NCBI RefSeq assembly: GCF_963675455.1
Contig: NZ_OY776217.1
Span: forward strand, 2,962,001-3,026,000
Reading direction: 5' to 3'
Length of the DNA: 64,000 nucleotides
Source of the DNA: Emcibacter sp.
GTDB lineage: Bacteria; Pseudomonadota; Alphaproteobacteria; Sphingomonadales; Emcibacteraceae
Part shown: positions 16,755 to 24,038 of the stretch, piece after piece
Numbering within the stretch: position 1 is the stretch's first letter
How the letters are laid out: each line of letters starts with the position of its first letter
The notes under the pieces: model-generated
The model's input: only the letters and a program-made list of their open reading frames with translations
Database searches by the model: none
Told to the model about the DNA's origin: nothing
Made by a program: the position numbers and the translations under genes

Positions 16755-16904
16755 CTTTACCCCGACCGCGAGGTCCTGGCGATGTCGGAAACCGTCGACT
16801 GTCTGGAGTTCCGCACCCGGCTGAAAGAGATCATGTCGGTGGAGCGGAAAAAAGAACTGAAGTCAGGCTGGGAATATGAGGCCTGTTATCCGGAGCGAAA
16901 ATGA
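16755..16904 (+). pseudogene. Duplicated 3' fragment of the 15594–15971 gene
   Basis: From LYPDR to YPERK-stop the 49 codons repeat the C-terminus of the 15594–15971 product (SETVDCLEF, ELKSGWEY, ACYPERK), with a handful of substitutions. The N-terminal anchor is missing and no start with a Shine–Dalgarno site is present. Joined head-on to the MarR remnant at 16751, it marks a deletion or recombination scar. Confidence 0.85.
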
Positions 16905-16931
16905 GGGGATGAAGGCCGTATTTTAGTTTTT

Positions 16932-17633
16932 TTACTCGCCTAATTTAAGAGCACTTATCATTCGATCTCCACCTAAAAGATCAATTAGTAACTCTCTATG
17001 ACTTATAATTAACCCACACATAAGTGCTATGCCATATGCAAATTTGTATTTGGGCTCAACCAAATCATATATTTTTGTTAAATTTTTATCACTTTGAATG
17101 TACGCTATTGCCTCCCCTTGATTTGCAAATTTACCTTTTGACAAATCAAAAGGATGAACTGGTCTGCCGCTTTTCATCAATTCATCTATCATCATTTCTC
17201 TAACAAATTGTAATGCCAACTGAGACAATCCGCTATTAATATTCTCTCCTAGTTGGTCATAGATATATTCAATATCTTGCTTATTCTCTTCTAGAGAAAA
17301 TGATGAAGGAGCGTGAGCTAATCTATTTCTTATTTTCCTTAAAGTATGCACTGCTTCAATTAAATAAATTGGGAGTAATCTACAAACCAATGCAGTATTC
17401 AATTTTGAAGATAGCGTTCCTGCGAACCCATTATAATCTAATATTTCTTTCTTCTTCTTCCGACCTATATTTTGCGGAACTAACTTATCAAACAATTGGT
17501 ATAATTGCTCATCAATCACTGAAAGACCAACAAGTACCGCCCCCCTGTCAGATTCATTAATGAGAATTGGCAAAGTTTCTTCGACTATTGTCTGCACTTC
17601 AGGGTGAGATATAATGTGGTCGAGGTCTGGCAT
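16932..17633 (-). CDS. MltR-like / DUF4145-type protein
   Basis: 233 residues, all-helical. The segment ESDRGAVLVGLSVIDEQLYQ (about residues 27–46), then GFAGTLSSKLNTALVCRLL (about 70–88) and LRKIRNRLAHAP (about 99–110), follows the MltR (mannitol operon repressor) pattern, including the RKIRN-x-hAH element seen in HEPN-like folds. The C-terminal 100 residues are not recognised. It is distinctly AT-rich next to its neighbours and has no good Shine–Dalgarno site, suggesting acquisition. No mannitol genes are nearby, so a regulator of mannitol use is unlikely; a HEPN-like role in defence or stress is speculation. Confidence 0.6.
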   Translation of the reverse strand: MPDLDHIISHPEVQTIVEETLPILINESDRGAVLVGLSVIDEQLYQLFDKLVPQNIGRKKKKEILDYNGFAGTLSSKLNTALVCRLLPIYLIEAVHTLRKIRNRLAHAPSSFSLEENKQDIEYIYDQLGENINSGLSQLALQFVREMMIDELMKSGRPVHPFDLSKGKFANQGEAIAYIQSDKNLTKIYDLVEPKYKFAYGIALMCGLIISHRELLIDLLGGDRMISALKLGE

Positions 17634-17686
17634 ATTTAAAGCTTCTCATCTTTGCAATTAATGATAATTCTATTGCCTTAAAAATT

Positions 17687-18208
17687 CTACTTATCAATTT
17701 CAGTGCTACCCGAACTTCCTTCCCTGCCCTCAAACCCGCTCAGAAAAACTTTCAACAATTCATTCAATTCCACCCGCTCTTTTTCCGACAATCCTGCCAC
17801 CAGTTCCTGCTGGGTGATCACATGATCCTGCAGCACCTTGTCAATCAGCGCCCCACCCTTTTCGGTCAGTGAAATCAGGAAACTGCGCTTGTCCTCTTCA
17901 CTCCGGATCCGTTCTACCAGCCCCTCTTTCGCCAGTTGGTCGATGCGGTTGGTCATGGTGCCGGAGGTGACCATGGTCGCCGCCATCAGGTCGCCGGGCG
18001 ACAGCGCATAGGGCTTGCCGGACCGGCGTAACGTCGCCAGCACATCAAAGCCCGACGCGGTAAGTCCATGAGCGGCATAGTTTTTTTCCATACCGCGGCT
18101 GAGGTGCTGAGAAATCCGTTTCACCCGGCCAATCAGTTCCATCGGGCCCACATCCAGGTCCGGACGCTCCCGTTTCCATTGTTCAATGATTTTGTCGACG
18201 TGATCCAT
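17687..18208 (-). CDS. MarR family transcriptional regulator
   Basis: 173 residues with the MarR winged helix: helix set LTASGFDVLATLRRSGKPYALSP (shortened: TASGFDVLATLRRSG, about residue 50), recognition region SGTMTNRIDQLAKEGLVER (about 82–100) and wing EEDKRSFLISLTEKG (about 105–120). Divergent from an EamA exporter, with two 16-bp palindromes between them, so it most likely represses the exporter/NmrA operon and itself until an inducer binds. A truncated relative of it is found at 16641–16751. Confidence 0.92.
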   Translation of the reverse strand: MDHVDKIIEQWKRERPDLDVGPMELIGRVKRISQHLSRGMEKNYAAHGLTASGFDVLATLRRSGKPYALSPGDLMAATMVTSGTMTNRIDQLAKEGLVERIRSEEDKRSFLISLTEKGGALIDKVLQDHVITQQELVAGLSEKERVELNELLKVFLSGFEGREGSSGSTEIDK

Positions 18209-18230
18209 AGGAGGACTATTTCAAAATAAT

Positions 18231-18246
18231 ATCTTGACGTCAAGAT
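18231..18246. promoter_or_regulatory. MarR operator box 1
   Basis: ATCTTGACGTCAAGAT is a perfect 16-bp palindrome in the 82-base gap between marR and the EamA gene. MarR dimers bind dyads of this size. A second, nearly identical box starts 26 bases downstream. Confidence 0.85.
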
Positions 18247-18256
18247 TTTTATATTT

Positions 18257-18272
18257 ATCTTGAGGTCAAGAT
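18257..18272. promoter_or_regulatory. MarR operator box 2
   Basis: ATCTTGAGGTCAAGAT differs from box 1 by one central base (C to G). It lies 18 bases before the EamA ATG, where bound repressor would block translation start or promoter clearance. Confidence 0.85.
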
Positions 18273-18290
18273 ATTTATACGGAGATCAAC

Positions 18291-19181
18291 ATGACCCGAC
18301 CCATCGACACCCTGCTCACCGCACTGGCCCCGGCCATCTGGGGAAGCACGTTTCTGGTGACCACGGAATATCTGCCGGACGGCTATCCGGTGACGGTATC
18401 GCTGCTGCGCGCCCTGCCCGCCGGCCTCTTGTTGCTGTTGCTGGTCAGGAAACTGCCGCCCCGGGACTGGCTGGGGCGCCTTTTTATACTCGGCGGGCTC
18501 AATTACACCCTGTTCTGGATTGCTTTATTCATCGGCGCCTACCGGCTGCCGGGCGGGGTCGCCGCCACCATCGGATCCGTGCAGCCGCTGATGGTGATTT
18601 TTCTCGCCAGCCTGCTGCTCGGCCACCGGATCGCCCCGCTGGCCGTACTGGCCGCCCTTTCCGGGCTTGGCGGTGTGGCGCTGTTGTTGCTTGGCCCGGA
18701 AGCGCGTCTCGATCCAGTCGGTATTGCCGCGTCGCTCACCAGTGCCGCCGCCATGGCGTCGGGCACAGTCTTAAGCCGCAAGTGGCAGCCGCCGGTCAGC
18801 ATGCTGACCTTCACCGCCTGGCAGCTCACTGCCGGGGGTCTGCTGCTGATCCCGGCAGCGCTGATCCTGGAGCCGCCGCTGCCTGCGCTCACAGCGGAAA
18901 ATATACTCGGCCTTGCTTACCTCGGCCTGATCGGTGCAGCGCTGACCTGCTTTCTGTGGCTGCGCGGCATCTCCCGTATGGAACCCTCGGCGGTCTCTGC
19001 GCTGGCGTTCCTGAGCCCGGTGACGGCAACCCTGCTGGGCTGGGCCATTCTCGATCAGTCCCTGACGCCACTACAGCTTACCGGCGTCCTGATTATTCTT
19101 GCCAGCGTCTGGTTCAGCCAGCATCTGGCTTCCCGACCCTCAACCCCAAAAACCCAAACTGTGAAAGGAATAACAACATGA
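18291..19181 (+). CDS. EamA/DMT family drug or metabolite exporter
   Basis: 296 residues with ten hydrophobic segments in two EamA repeats (about 1–140 and 148–285). Repeat signatures: WGSTFLVTTEYLPDGYP near residue 17, RLPGGVAATIGSVQPLM near 83–99, and SAVSALAFLSPVTATLLGW near 232–250. Members of the family export amino acids, nucleosides or drugs; the substrate is not predictable. Regulated presumably by the divergent MarR through the two palindromes. Its stop overlaps the next start (ATGA), so the two genes are coupled. Confidence 0.9.
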   Translation: MTRPIDTLLTALAPAIWGSTFLVTTEYLPDGYPVTVSLLRALPAGLLLLLLVRKLPPRDWLGRLFILGGLNYTLFWIALFIGAYRLPGGVAATIGSVQPLMVIFLASLLLGHRIAPLAVLAALSGLGGVALLLLGPEARLDPVGIAASLTSAAAMASGTVLSRKWQPPVSMLTFTAWQLTAGGLLLIPAALILEPPLPALTAENILGLAYLGLIGAALTCFLWLRGISRMEPSAVSALAFLSPVTATLLGWAILDQSLTPLQLTGVLIILASVWFSQHLASRPSTPKTQTVKGITT

Positions 19182-19819
19182 AAATTACCATCTTCGGCGC
19201 CGGCGGCGATGTGGGCAGCCGGCTTGTAAGCGAAACCCTCACCCGCGGCCATGACGTGACCGCCGTGCTCAGGACACCGGCTTCGATCGGAAAAATCCCC
19301 CAGGGCGCAAATGTCAGTATTGCGGATGTGGCGGACACGGAACAGATTGCCCGCCTCGTCAAGAGCCAGGACCTGGTGATCAGCGCCGTGCGCCCGCCCG
19401 AGGGTCAGGAAAAGGACATGGTCGGCCTGACCGCCTCCGTCCTCAAGGCCTGCAGCACGGCCGGTGTGCGGGTGCTGGTGGTCGGCGGGGCGGCAAGCCT
19501 GAAACTTTCCGACCGCCCGGGCTATACGGTCCTGACCGCGCCAGGTTTCCTGCCCGATGAATATAAACCGATTGCGCTGGCCAGCCAGGCCCAGTTCGAA
19601 CTCTGTATGGCCGACAGTGATGTGGATGTGACCTATATGTGCCCGCCAGCCATGCTTGAACCCGGTGAACGGCTCGGCCACTACAGGACCGGCGGAGATA
19701 CCCTGCTGACAAATGAGGACGGCGACTCACGCATCAGCATGGAGGATTTCGCCGTCGCCTTGCTTGATGAAGCCGAACGGCCCAGACATAAAGGCGGGCG
19801 TTTTACCGTTGCCTACTGA
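19178..19819 (+). CDS. NmrA/NAD(P)-binding epimerase-like protein
   Basis: 213 residues with an N-terminal Rossmann motif ITIFGAGGDVGSRLVSETL (about residues 3–21) and VISAVRPPEGQ near 70. The Tyr-x3-Lys catalytic pair of SDR enzymes is absent, which fits the NmrA/HSCARG-like atypical SDR group (redox sensors or quinone/flavin reductases of the YwnB type). The ATG at 19178 is chosen by the 4-base overlap with the exporter stop and AAAGGA upstream. Part of the MarR-controlled operon; perhaps handles the same toxic compound. Confidence 0.85.
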   Translation: MKITIFGAGGDVGSRLVSETLTRGHDVTAVLRTPASIGKIPQGANVSIADVADTEQIARLVKSQDLVISAVRPPEGQEKDMVGLTASVLKACSTAGVRVLVVGGAASLKLSDRPGYTVLTAPGFLPDEYKPIALASQAQFELCMADSDVDVTYMCPPAMLEPGERLGHYRTGGDTLLTNEDGDSRISMEDFAVALLDEAERPRHKGGRFTVAY

Positions 19820-19829
19820 AGCCTCTGAA

Positions 19830-20411
19830 TTATCCGGTAATGGAGTCCCGCAGGGCGGCGACAACCTGGGTGACCTGGTCCGTATCGCCGGTCGCCCGCT
19901 TGACAATCAGCGCCCCCTGCAGGGCATCGAGGATCAGTTTCGCCTTGATGGCGGGATCACCTTTGAAGGCAAAGTCGCCGCTCTCCACTCCGCGCCGCAA
20001 AATCCCCTCGAGCCAGATAATATGCTCCCTGAAAAAACGGGCCACTTCGGCCCGGACATTTTCCGGCAGGGCCATAAATTCACCGGCCAGCGCCCCGCAC
20101 AGGCAGATCTTGTCGGGGGTCCCGCCAAATTCCAGATAAGGCGTGCAATAGAGGTCAAAGGCATCGATGGCAGTTTTATCCGGGGCCTCCGCCACCTTTT
20201 CCAGCACCGCGGCAAAGACCTCCCGGTAGCGCCTGACCACGGCCTGCCCCAGGGCTTCTTTGTTGGGAAAATGATGGATAATGCTTGGCTTGCGAATACC
20301 GACGCGTTCGGCAATGTGGTTAAAGCTGATGGCGTTATAGCCGCAGCTCTGGATCAGCTCCTGGGCCACATCCATGATTTTCACTGCCGTATCTGTCCTG
20401 CCTTTAGTCAT
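19830..20411 (-). CDS. TetR/AcrR family transcriptional regulator
   Basis: 193 residues: N-terminal HTH (VKIMDVAQELIQSCGYNAIS and GIRKPSIIHHFPNKEALGQ, about residues 9–55) and a ligand-binding C-terminal domain resembling the TetR_C group with CLCGALAGEF. Convergent with the NmrA gene, 10 bases apart. A 14-codon frame (20411–20456 region, MATPPQRLAERRMV) with AGGAGAC upstream overlaps its ATG and could couple translation; low confidence. Probably controls the MAPEG gene and itself from the palindrome at 20966–20983. Confidence 0.92.
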   Translation of the reverse strand: MTKGRTDTAVKIMDVAQELIQSCGYNAISFNHIAERVGIRKPSIIHHFPNKEALGQAVVRRYREVFAAVLEKVAEAPDKTAIDAFDLYCTPYLEFGGTPDKICLCGALAGEFMALPENVRAEVARFFREHIIWLEGILRRGVESGDFAFKGDPAIKAKLILDALQGALIVKRATGDTDQVTQVVAALRDSITG

Positions 20412-20531
20412 ACCATCCTTCGCTCAGCCAGCCTTTGGGGAGGAGTTGCCATGTCCGTCTCCTGCTGTCAAGTTCGACAGGCCGGAAAACCGGAATACAG
20501 GTTAACTCCTCCTTATTTTTTGGCGGCGTCG

Positions 20532-20930
20532 TTACATCAGGCCCAGCGCCGTCAGGGCGAAGACCAGCTGGCAGACAAAACCGACCGCAAAGGCCAGTGT
20601 CCGCAGCGCCGGAATGCCCAGGCTATAGACGATGAAGTGCGCCAGCCGGGTATAGAAATAGATCATGGCCGCAGACGCCGTCAGCGCCGTCGCCAGTCCG
20701 GCAAGATGCACAACAAGCACCAGCGGCGCAAAAATCACCAGATTTTCCACGGCATTTTTATGCGCCTTCATCATTCTTTGTGCCCACGGCGCCTGCGCGG
20801 CAGTATTGGCATCGCCCTGGAAAACGGCCTGTCCGAGCCCCTGCTCCTTCAGCCGGTTCAGGATATAGGGCAGCCAGAAAAGCCCCGTCATCAGGGCTGT
20901 CAGAGTCAGCCAGTAAAGTTCCTCAGTCAT
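20532..20930 (-). CDS. MAPEG family membrane protein
   Basis: 132 residues with four hydrophobic helices, the MAPEG (membrane-associated eicosanoid/glutathione metabolism) fold. Signature: helix 2 motif AQRMMKAHKNAVENLVIFAP near residues 50–69 and FYTRLAHFIVYSLGIPALRT near 91–110. Bacterial members may have glutathione-linked detoxification activity, but the substrate is unknown. It lies upstream of the TetR gene on the same strand and downstream of a TetR-type palindrome, so the pair looks like an inducible operon. Confidence 0.9.
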   Translation of the reverse strand: MTEELYWLTLTALMTGLFWLPYILNRLKEQGLGQAVFQGDANTAAQAPWAQRMMKAHKNAVENLVIFAPLVLVVHLAGLATALTASAAMIYFYTRLAHFIVYSLGIPALRTLAFAVGFVCQLVFALTALGLM

Positions 20931-20965
20931 TTGTCCTCTCCTTTTTGGTTTAAAGCAAAGAAAGA

Positions 20966-20983
20966 CTACCTATCGTTAGGTAG
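20966..20983. promoter_or_regulatory. TetR-type operator before MAPEG
   Basis: CTACCTA-TCGT-TAGGTAG: perfect 7-bp arms around a 4-base centre, 36 bases upstream of the MAPEG ATG. Size and location fit autoregulation by the neighbouring TetR protein. Confidence 0.8.
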
Positions 20984-21118
20984 CTATGTCAAGTTTAAAA
21001 AATGCCGAATGGTTGCCCGGTGATAAAAATTTTTGATTTTCTTTGTAGATATAACTGACCAACCCTATATTTATATAACCGCTCTTCGAGCAGGGATTCA
21101 CTAGACAAAGGCTGATAA

Positions 21119-21352
21119 ATGACACACGTTAACCACACATTGATTGAAGAATTTCCGGAATATAAAGAAAAGCTGCATGAGTTGAAGCTGAACGACTCTC
21201 ATTTTGTCGGGCTGCATGATAAATATGACGAAGTGAATGAGGCGATCAACAAGGCTGAAGCCCAGATCGAGAATATCTCTGACGAGGCCCTGGAAGATAT
21301 GAAAAAAGAGCGGCTGGCCCTGAAAGACCAGATCCACGCCCTGCTGAAATAA
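21119..21352 (+). CDS. YdcH family protein (DUF465)
   Basis: 77 residues, predicted helical hairpin. Matches the YdcH/DUF465 family: LIEEFPEYKEKLHELKLNDSHF (shortened: EEFPEYKEKLHELK) then FVGLHDKYDEVNEAI and LKDQIHALLK. Function unknown in all bacteria. AAGG precedes the ATG by 7 bases and a strong bidirectional terminator follows. Reads like a stable stand-alone gene. Confidence 0.92.
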   Translation: MTHVNHTLIEEFPEYKEKLHELKLNDSHFVGLHDKYDEVNEAINKAEAQIENISDEALEDMKKERLALKDQIHALLK

Positions 21353-21373
21353 GCCAGATCAATTTTCAACATA

Positions 21374-21408
21374 AAAAAACCCGCTGACTTCTCGGTCAGC
21401 GGGTTTTT
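21374..21408. terminator. Bidirectional terminator, copy A of a duplicated element
   Basis: Perfect 9-bp stem cccgctgac / gtcagcggg (21380–21388, 21395–21403) with A-run before and T-run after, so it works for YdcH on plus and for the decarboxylase on minus. It is 32/35 identical to the element at 22865–22899. Confidence 0.92.
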
Positions 21409-21436
21409 ATTGGTTAAAAAATCCGGATCTGAGCTT

Positions 21437-22786
21437 TTATCCCTTACCCAGGCATTCTTTGACGGCGCGAAGGCTTTTCTCCACATCCTCATCTGTCGTC
21501 GCCCAGGAAGAAACACTGAAACGAAAGGCGACTCTCCCCTTCCAGCGCGTTGGTCCCAGCCATAAAACACCGCTGTTCTGGATGCACTCCATTAAAGCTG
21601 TCGTTTGCGCTTCATCGCCATAGGTCACAGCGACCTGATTAAGACAGACCTCATTCAGAACTTCACACCCCATTTCTTCCAATCCCTCCGCAAAACGGGT
21701 CGCGTGGCGACAACAGCGGTCAATCATCTCTGCCACACCACGATGTCCTAAAAATTTAAGCGCCGCCCAGACATCGACGCCCCGTGCGCGACGGCTCAAC
21801 TCTGGTGTATAGTGATGAGGATCCCTCGCACCATCTTCCACCAGATAGGTAGCGGTGGCGCCGAAAACCTTCCGCATCATCGTACTGTCACGGCAGACAT
21901 AGACGGCTGAATCATAGGGTACATTCAACCATTTATGACAGTCAAAGCTCCAGGAGTCGGCTTGTTCCATACCTTTTGCCAGATATTTCTTTTCTTCTGA
22001 AGCCCGCGCCCATGCCCCAAAGGCCCCATCCACATGCACCCAGGCGCCTGCCTTGTGGGCAAGGTCACACACTTCTTCAAAGGGATCACATGCCCCGGAA
22101 TTAATATTACCCGCCTGCAGAATAACGATGGTCATATCATCAAGCGGCGGCATCTGTGACGGGATTACTCTGCCCTGATCGTCACAGGGAATTGTTTCAA
22201 TCTGGTCGTCGCCAAAGCCTAAATAGTTCAATGCCTTGATATTCATGGGATGAATTTCTTCACTCATGACAATACGGATTTCGGGCGCGCCGAAAAGCCC
22301 CTTTTTGAGCAGGTCGTATCCTGATCTTTCCAATAATGTCAGACGCGCAACCGCCAATGCGGAAAAGGCCCCCATGGTTGCCCCGGTCACAAAACCAACT
22401 CCCGCATCACGGGGCAAATCAATAATGTCGAGAATCCAGCCAGCAGCAACATCTTCCAGCTTCCCCGAAATGGGCGACAAGATGTTCGGCGCGGCATTTT
22501 GATCCCATGTGGTACTCAGCCAGTTGCTAGCCACCGTCACAGGCAAGGCACCGCCCTGTACAAAGCCGTAAAAGCGCCTCCCCGTCGTCGCCACGGAGGC
22601 TGGCGATCCATACGTATGAAGCTTGCGCAGAACCTCTAACGGATCACTTGGTTCAACGGGTAATTTTTCTTCAAAGATTGTTAAATCAGCCAATGCTTCG
22701 TGAGTAGGCATCACATCCCGGTCGTCAATATTTTCGCGATATTCACGCGCCGCATCGGCAACATAGTCAAAAAGAAAATTTGTCAT
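21437..22786 (-). CDS. PLP-dependent group II decarboxylase family protein
   Basis: 449 residues of the pyridoxal-dependent decarboxylase family (glutamate/DOPA/tyrosine decarboxylase-like). Visible: GFVTGATMGAFSALAVARL near residue 130, AGAWVHVDGAFGAWARAS near 242–258 with the PLP-binding Asp, and the Lys-bearing SFDCHKWLNVPYDSAV near 285–298. Substrate (aromatic amino acid, glutamate or aspartate) cannot be named. It lies alone between two near-identical terminators and next to tRNA-Pro, as if inserted as a unit. No clear co-regulated partner. Confidence 0.88.
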   Translation of the reverse strand: MTNFLFDYVADAAREYRENIDDRDVMPTHEALADLTIFEEKLPVEPSDPLEVLRKLHTYGSPASVATTGRRFYGFVQGGALPVTVASNWLSTTWDQNAAPNILSPISGKLEDVAAGWILDIIDLPRDAGVGFVTGATMGAFSALAVARLTLLERSGYDLLKKGLFGAPEIRIVMSEEIHPMNIKALNYLGFGDDQIETIPCDDQGRVIPSQMPPLDDMTIVILQAGNINSGACDPFEEVCDLAHKAGAWVHVDGAFGAWARASEEKKYLAKGMEQADSWSFDCHKWLNVPYDSAVYVCRDSTMMRKVFGATATYLVEDGARDPHHYTPELSRRARGVDVWAALKFLGHRGVAEMIDRCCRHATRFAEGLEEMGCEVLNEVCLNQVAVTYGDEAQTTALMECIQNSGVLWLGPTRWKGRVAFRFSVSSWATTDEDVEKSLRAVKECLGKG

Positions 22787-22864
22787 TGCTTAAATTCCGT
22801 CCCGTAAGAAGGTGTTGTCATACTAAACAACTACCATATCTCGAGGATAAAAAAGATATCTAAG

Positions 22865-22899
22865 AAAAAACCCGCCGGCCTCTCGGTCAGCGGGTTTTT
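22865..22899 (-). terminator. Terminator after tRNA-Pro, copy B of a duplicated element
   Basis: Imperfect stem cccgccggcc / ggtcagcggg (22871–22880, 22885–22894) with U-run on minus. It differs from copy A at three positions, all in the left arm, so pairing is weakened by one mismatch and one wobble. Confidence 0.85.
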
Positions 22900-22903
22900 C
22901 TTT

Positions 22904-22980
<77 letters not shown>

Positions 22981-23057
22981 GTCTTTAAATATCTGGTATA
23001 AACCCGGGCGGTTCGAGGTGAATCACCCGGAAGTGGGCGCACTATAGCGCCGGTTTT

Positions 23058-23504
23058 TCAGGAGAGCAACTCACCTTTGAGCTTTTTTCGCACATTTTGC
23101 AGACGGTCTCGGATTTCGGTCAGGGCCTCCTGGCGGGATGACATCTCGACCGTGGTTTCCTCTGCCGCCTGCTCTGCACCGGAAACCGCTTCCTCAGTTT
23201 CCTCCGCCGCCTCGTCCCCGTCATTGGCATATTGCTGGATAATCGATTTCACACCCTGTTCACGCAGAAGTTTCTGGGCGCCCTTGATGGTATAACCGTC
23301 CTCATGCAGCAGCGTGCGGATGGCCTGGATAATCTCCACATCCTCGGGACGGTAATACCGGCGGCCGCCGCCGCGTTTCATGGGTTTGATCTGGCTGAAT
23401 TTACCTTCCCAGAACCGCAGCACATGCTGGGGCACCTCCATCGCGTCAGCGACCTCGCTGATGGTCCGGTATGCGTTGGGTGATTTGGCCTGACGTTTTG
23501 CCAT
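23058..23504 (-). CDS. MerR family transcriptional regulator
   Basis: 148 residues: MerR HTH (YRTISEVADAMEVPQHVLRF and WEGKFSQIKP, about residues 11–40) followed by RRYYRPEDVEIIQAIRTLL. The C-terminus is Glu-rich and lacks the metal-binding Cys residues of heavy-metal MerRs. This short MerR gene next to ihfA is common in Alphaproteobacteria. The longer frame begins with TTG; ATG 23504 is chosen. Target unknown. Confidence 0.9.
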   Translation of the reverse strand: MAKRQAKSPNAYRTISEVADAMEVPQHVLRFWEGKFSQIKPMKRGGGRRYYRPEDVEIIQAIRTLLHEDGYTIKGAQKLLREQGVKSIIQQYANDGDEAAEETEEAVSGAEQAAEETTVEMSSRQEALTEIRDRLQNVRKKLKGELLS

Positions 23505-23593
23505 CGGCAAAAGTACCTTTCATTTCGGGAGGCGACAGCTCCACCTGCCGGATAATGCTACCCGGCAGCCAGTATACCCCCAGTCATCCGGGA

Positions 23594-23896
23594 TTAACTT
23601 TTGTTCAGTCCACTCACGCGATCCTTGAGGACCTGTGACGGTCGGAAGACAAGAACGCGACGCGGTTCAATCGGCACTTCTTCACCGGTTTTCGGATTAC
23701 GTCCGATCCGGCCGCCTTTATCACGCACCACAAAACTTCCAAAGGAGGAAATTTTTACGTTGTCGCCGGAAATCAGATTCTCGGCAATCTCATCCAAAAC
23801 AGTCTCCACCAGTTCGGCAGACTCGTTCCGTGACAGTCCGACTTCCTGGTATACAGCCTCGCTTAGATCAGCTCGTGTAATTGTTTTACTGCTCAT
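23594..23896 (-). CDS. ihfA: Integration host factor subunit alpha
   Basis: 100-residue HU/IHF fold protein that bends DNA as a heterodimer with IhfB. Features: TRADLSEAVYQEVGLSRNES near the N-terminus, VKISSFGSFVVRDKGGRIGR (about residues 46–65) and the DNA-inserting arm NPKTGEEVPIEPRRVLVFRP (about 66–85) with the conserved Pro. Followed downstream by merR, as in many Alphaproteobacteria. Usual length. Confidence 0.97.
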   Translation of the reverse strand: MSSKTITRADLSEAVYQEVGLSRNESAELVETVLDEIAENLISGDNVKISSFGSFVVRDKGGRIGRNPKTGEEVPIEPRRVLVFRPSQVLKDRVSGLNKS

Positions 23897-24038
23897 GTTT
23901 TTACCCTTTTTGTCGCCTATAGCGTACTTTAGCCAAAATAGTCCGTCAATATCAAAGGGATGTCAGACTTTCCTAAAGGACTGCATAATTTGATATATAT
24001 ATACAGGAATTTAGGGTAAAGCGGTTAAAAAACGGTAA

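Noticed and set aside
16482..16904. 140-codon plus-strand ORF as an intact gene
   Set aside because: Its first part is a shifted frame of the PAS_5 gene and the antisense of the MarR remnant; only the last 49 codons are meaningful, as a duplicated fragment.
19713..21023. 436-codon plus-strand frame over tetR and MAPEG
   Set aside because: It covers the reverse of two clearly recognised genes and their operator; no Shine–Dalgarno or family match, although GGGGAGGAG happens to precede an internal ATG near 20451.
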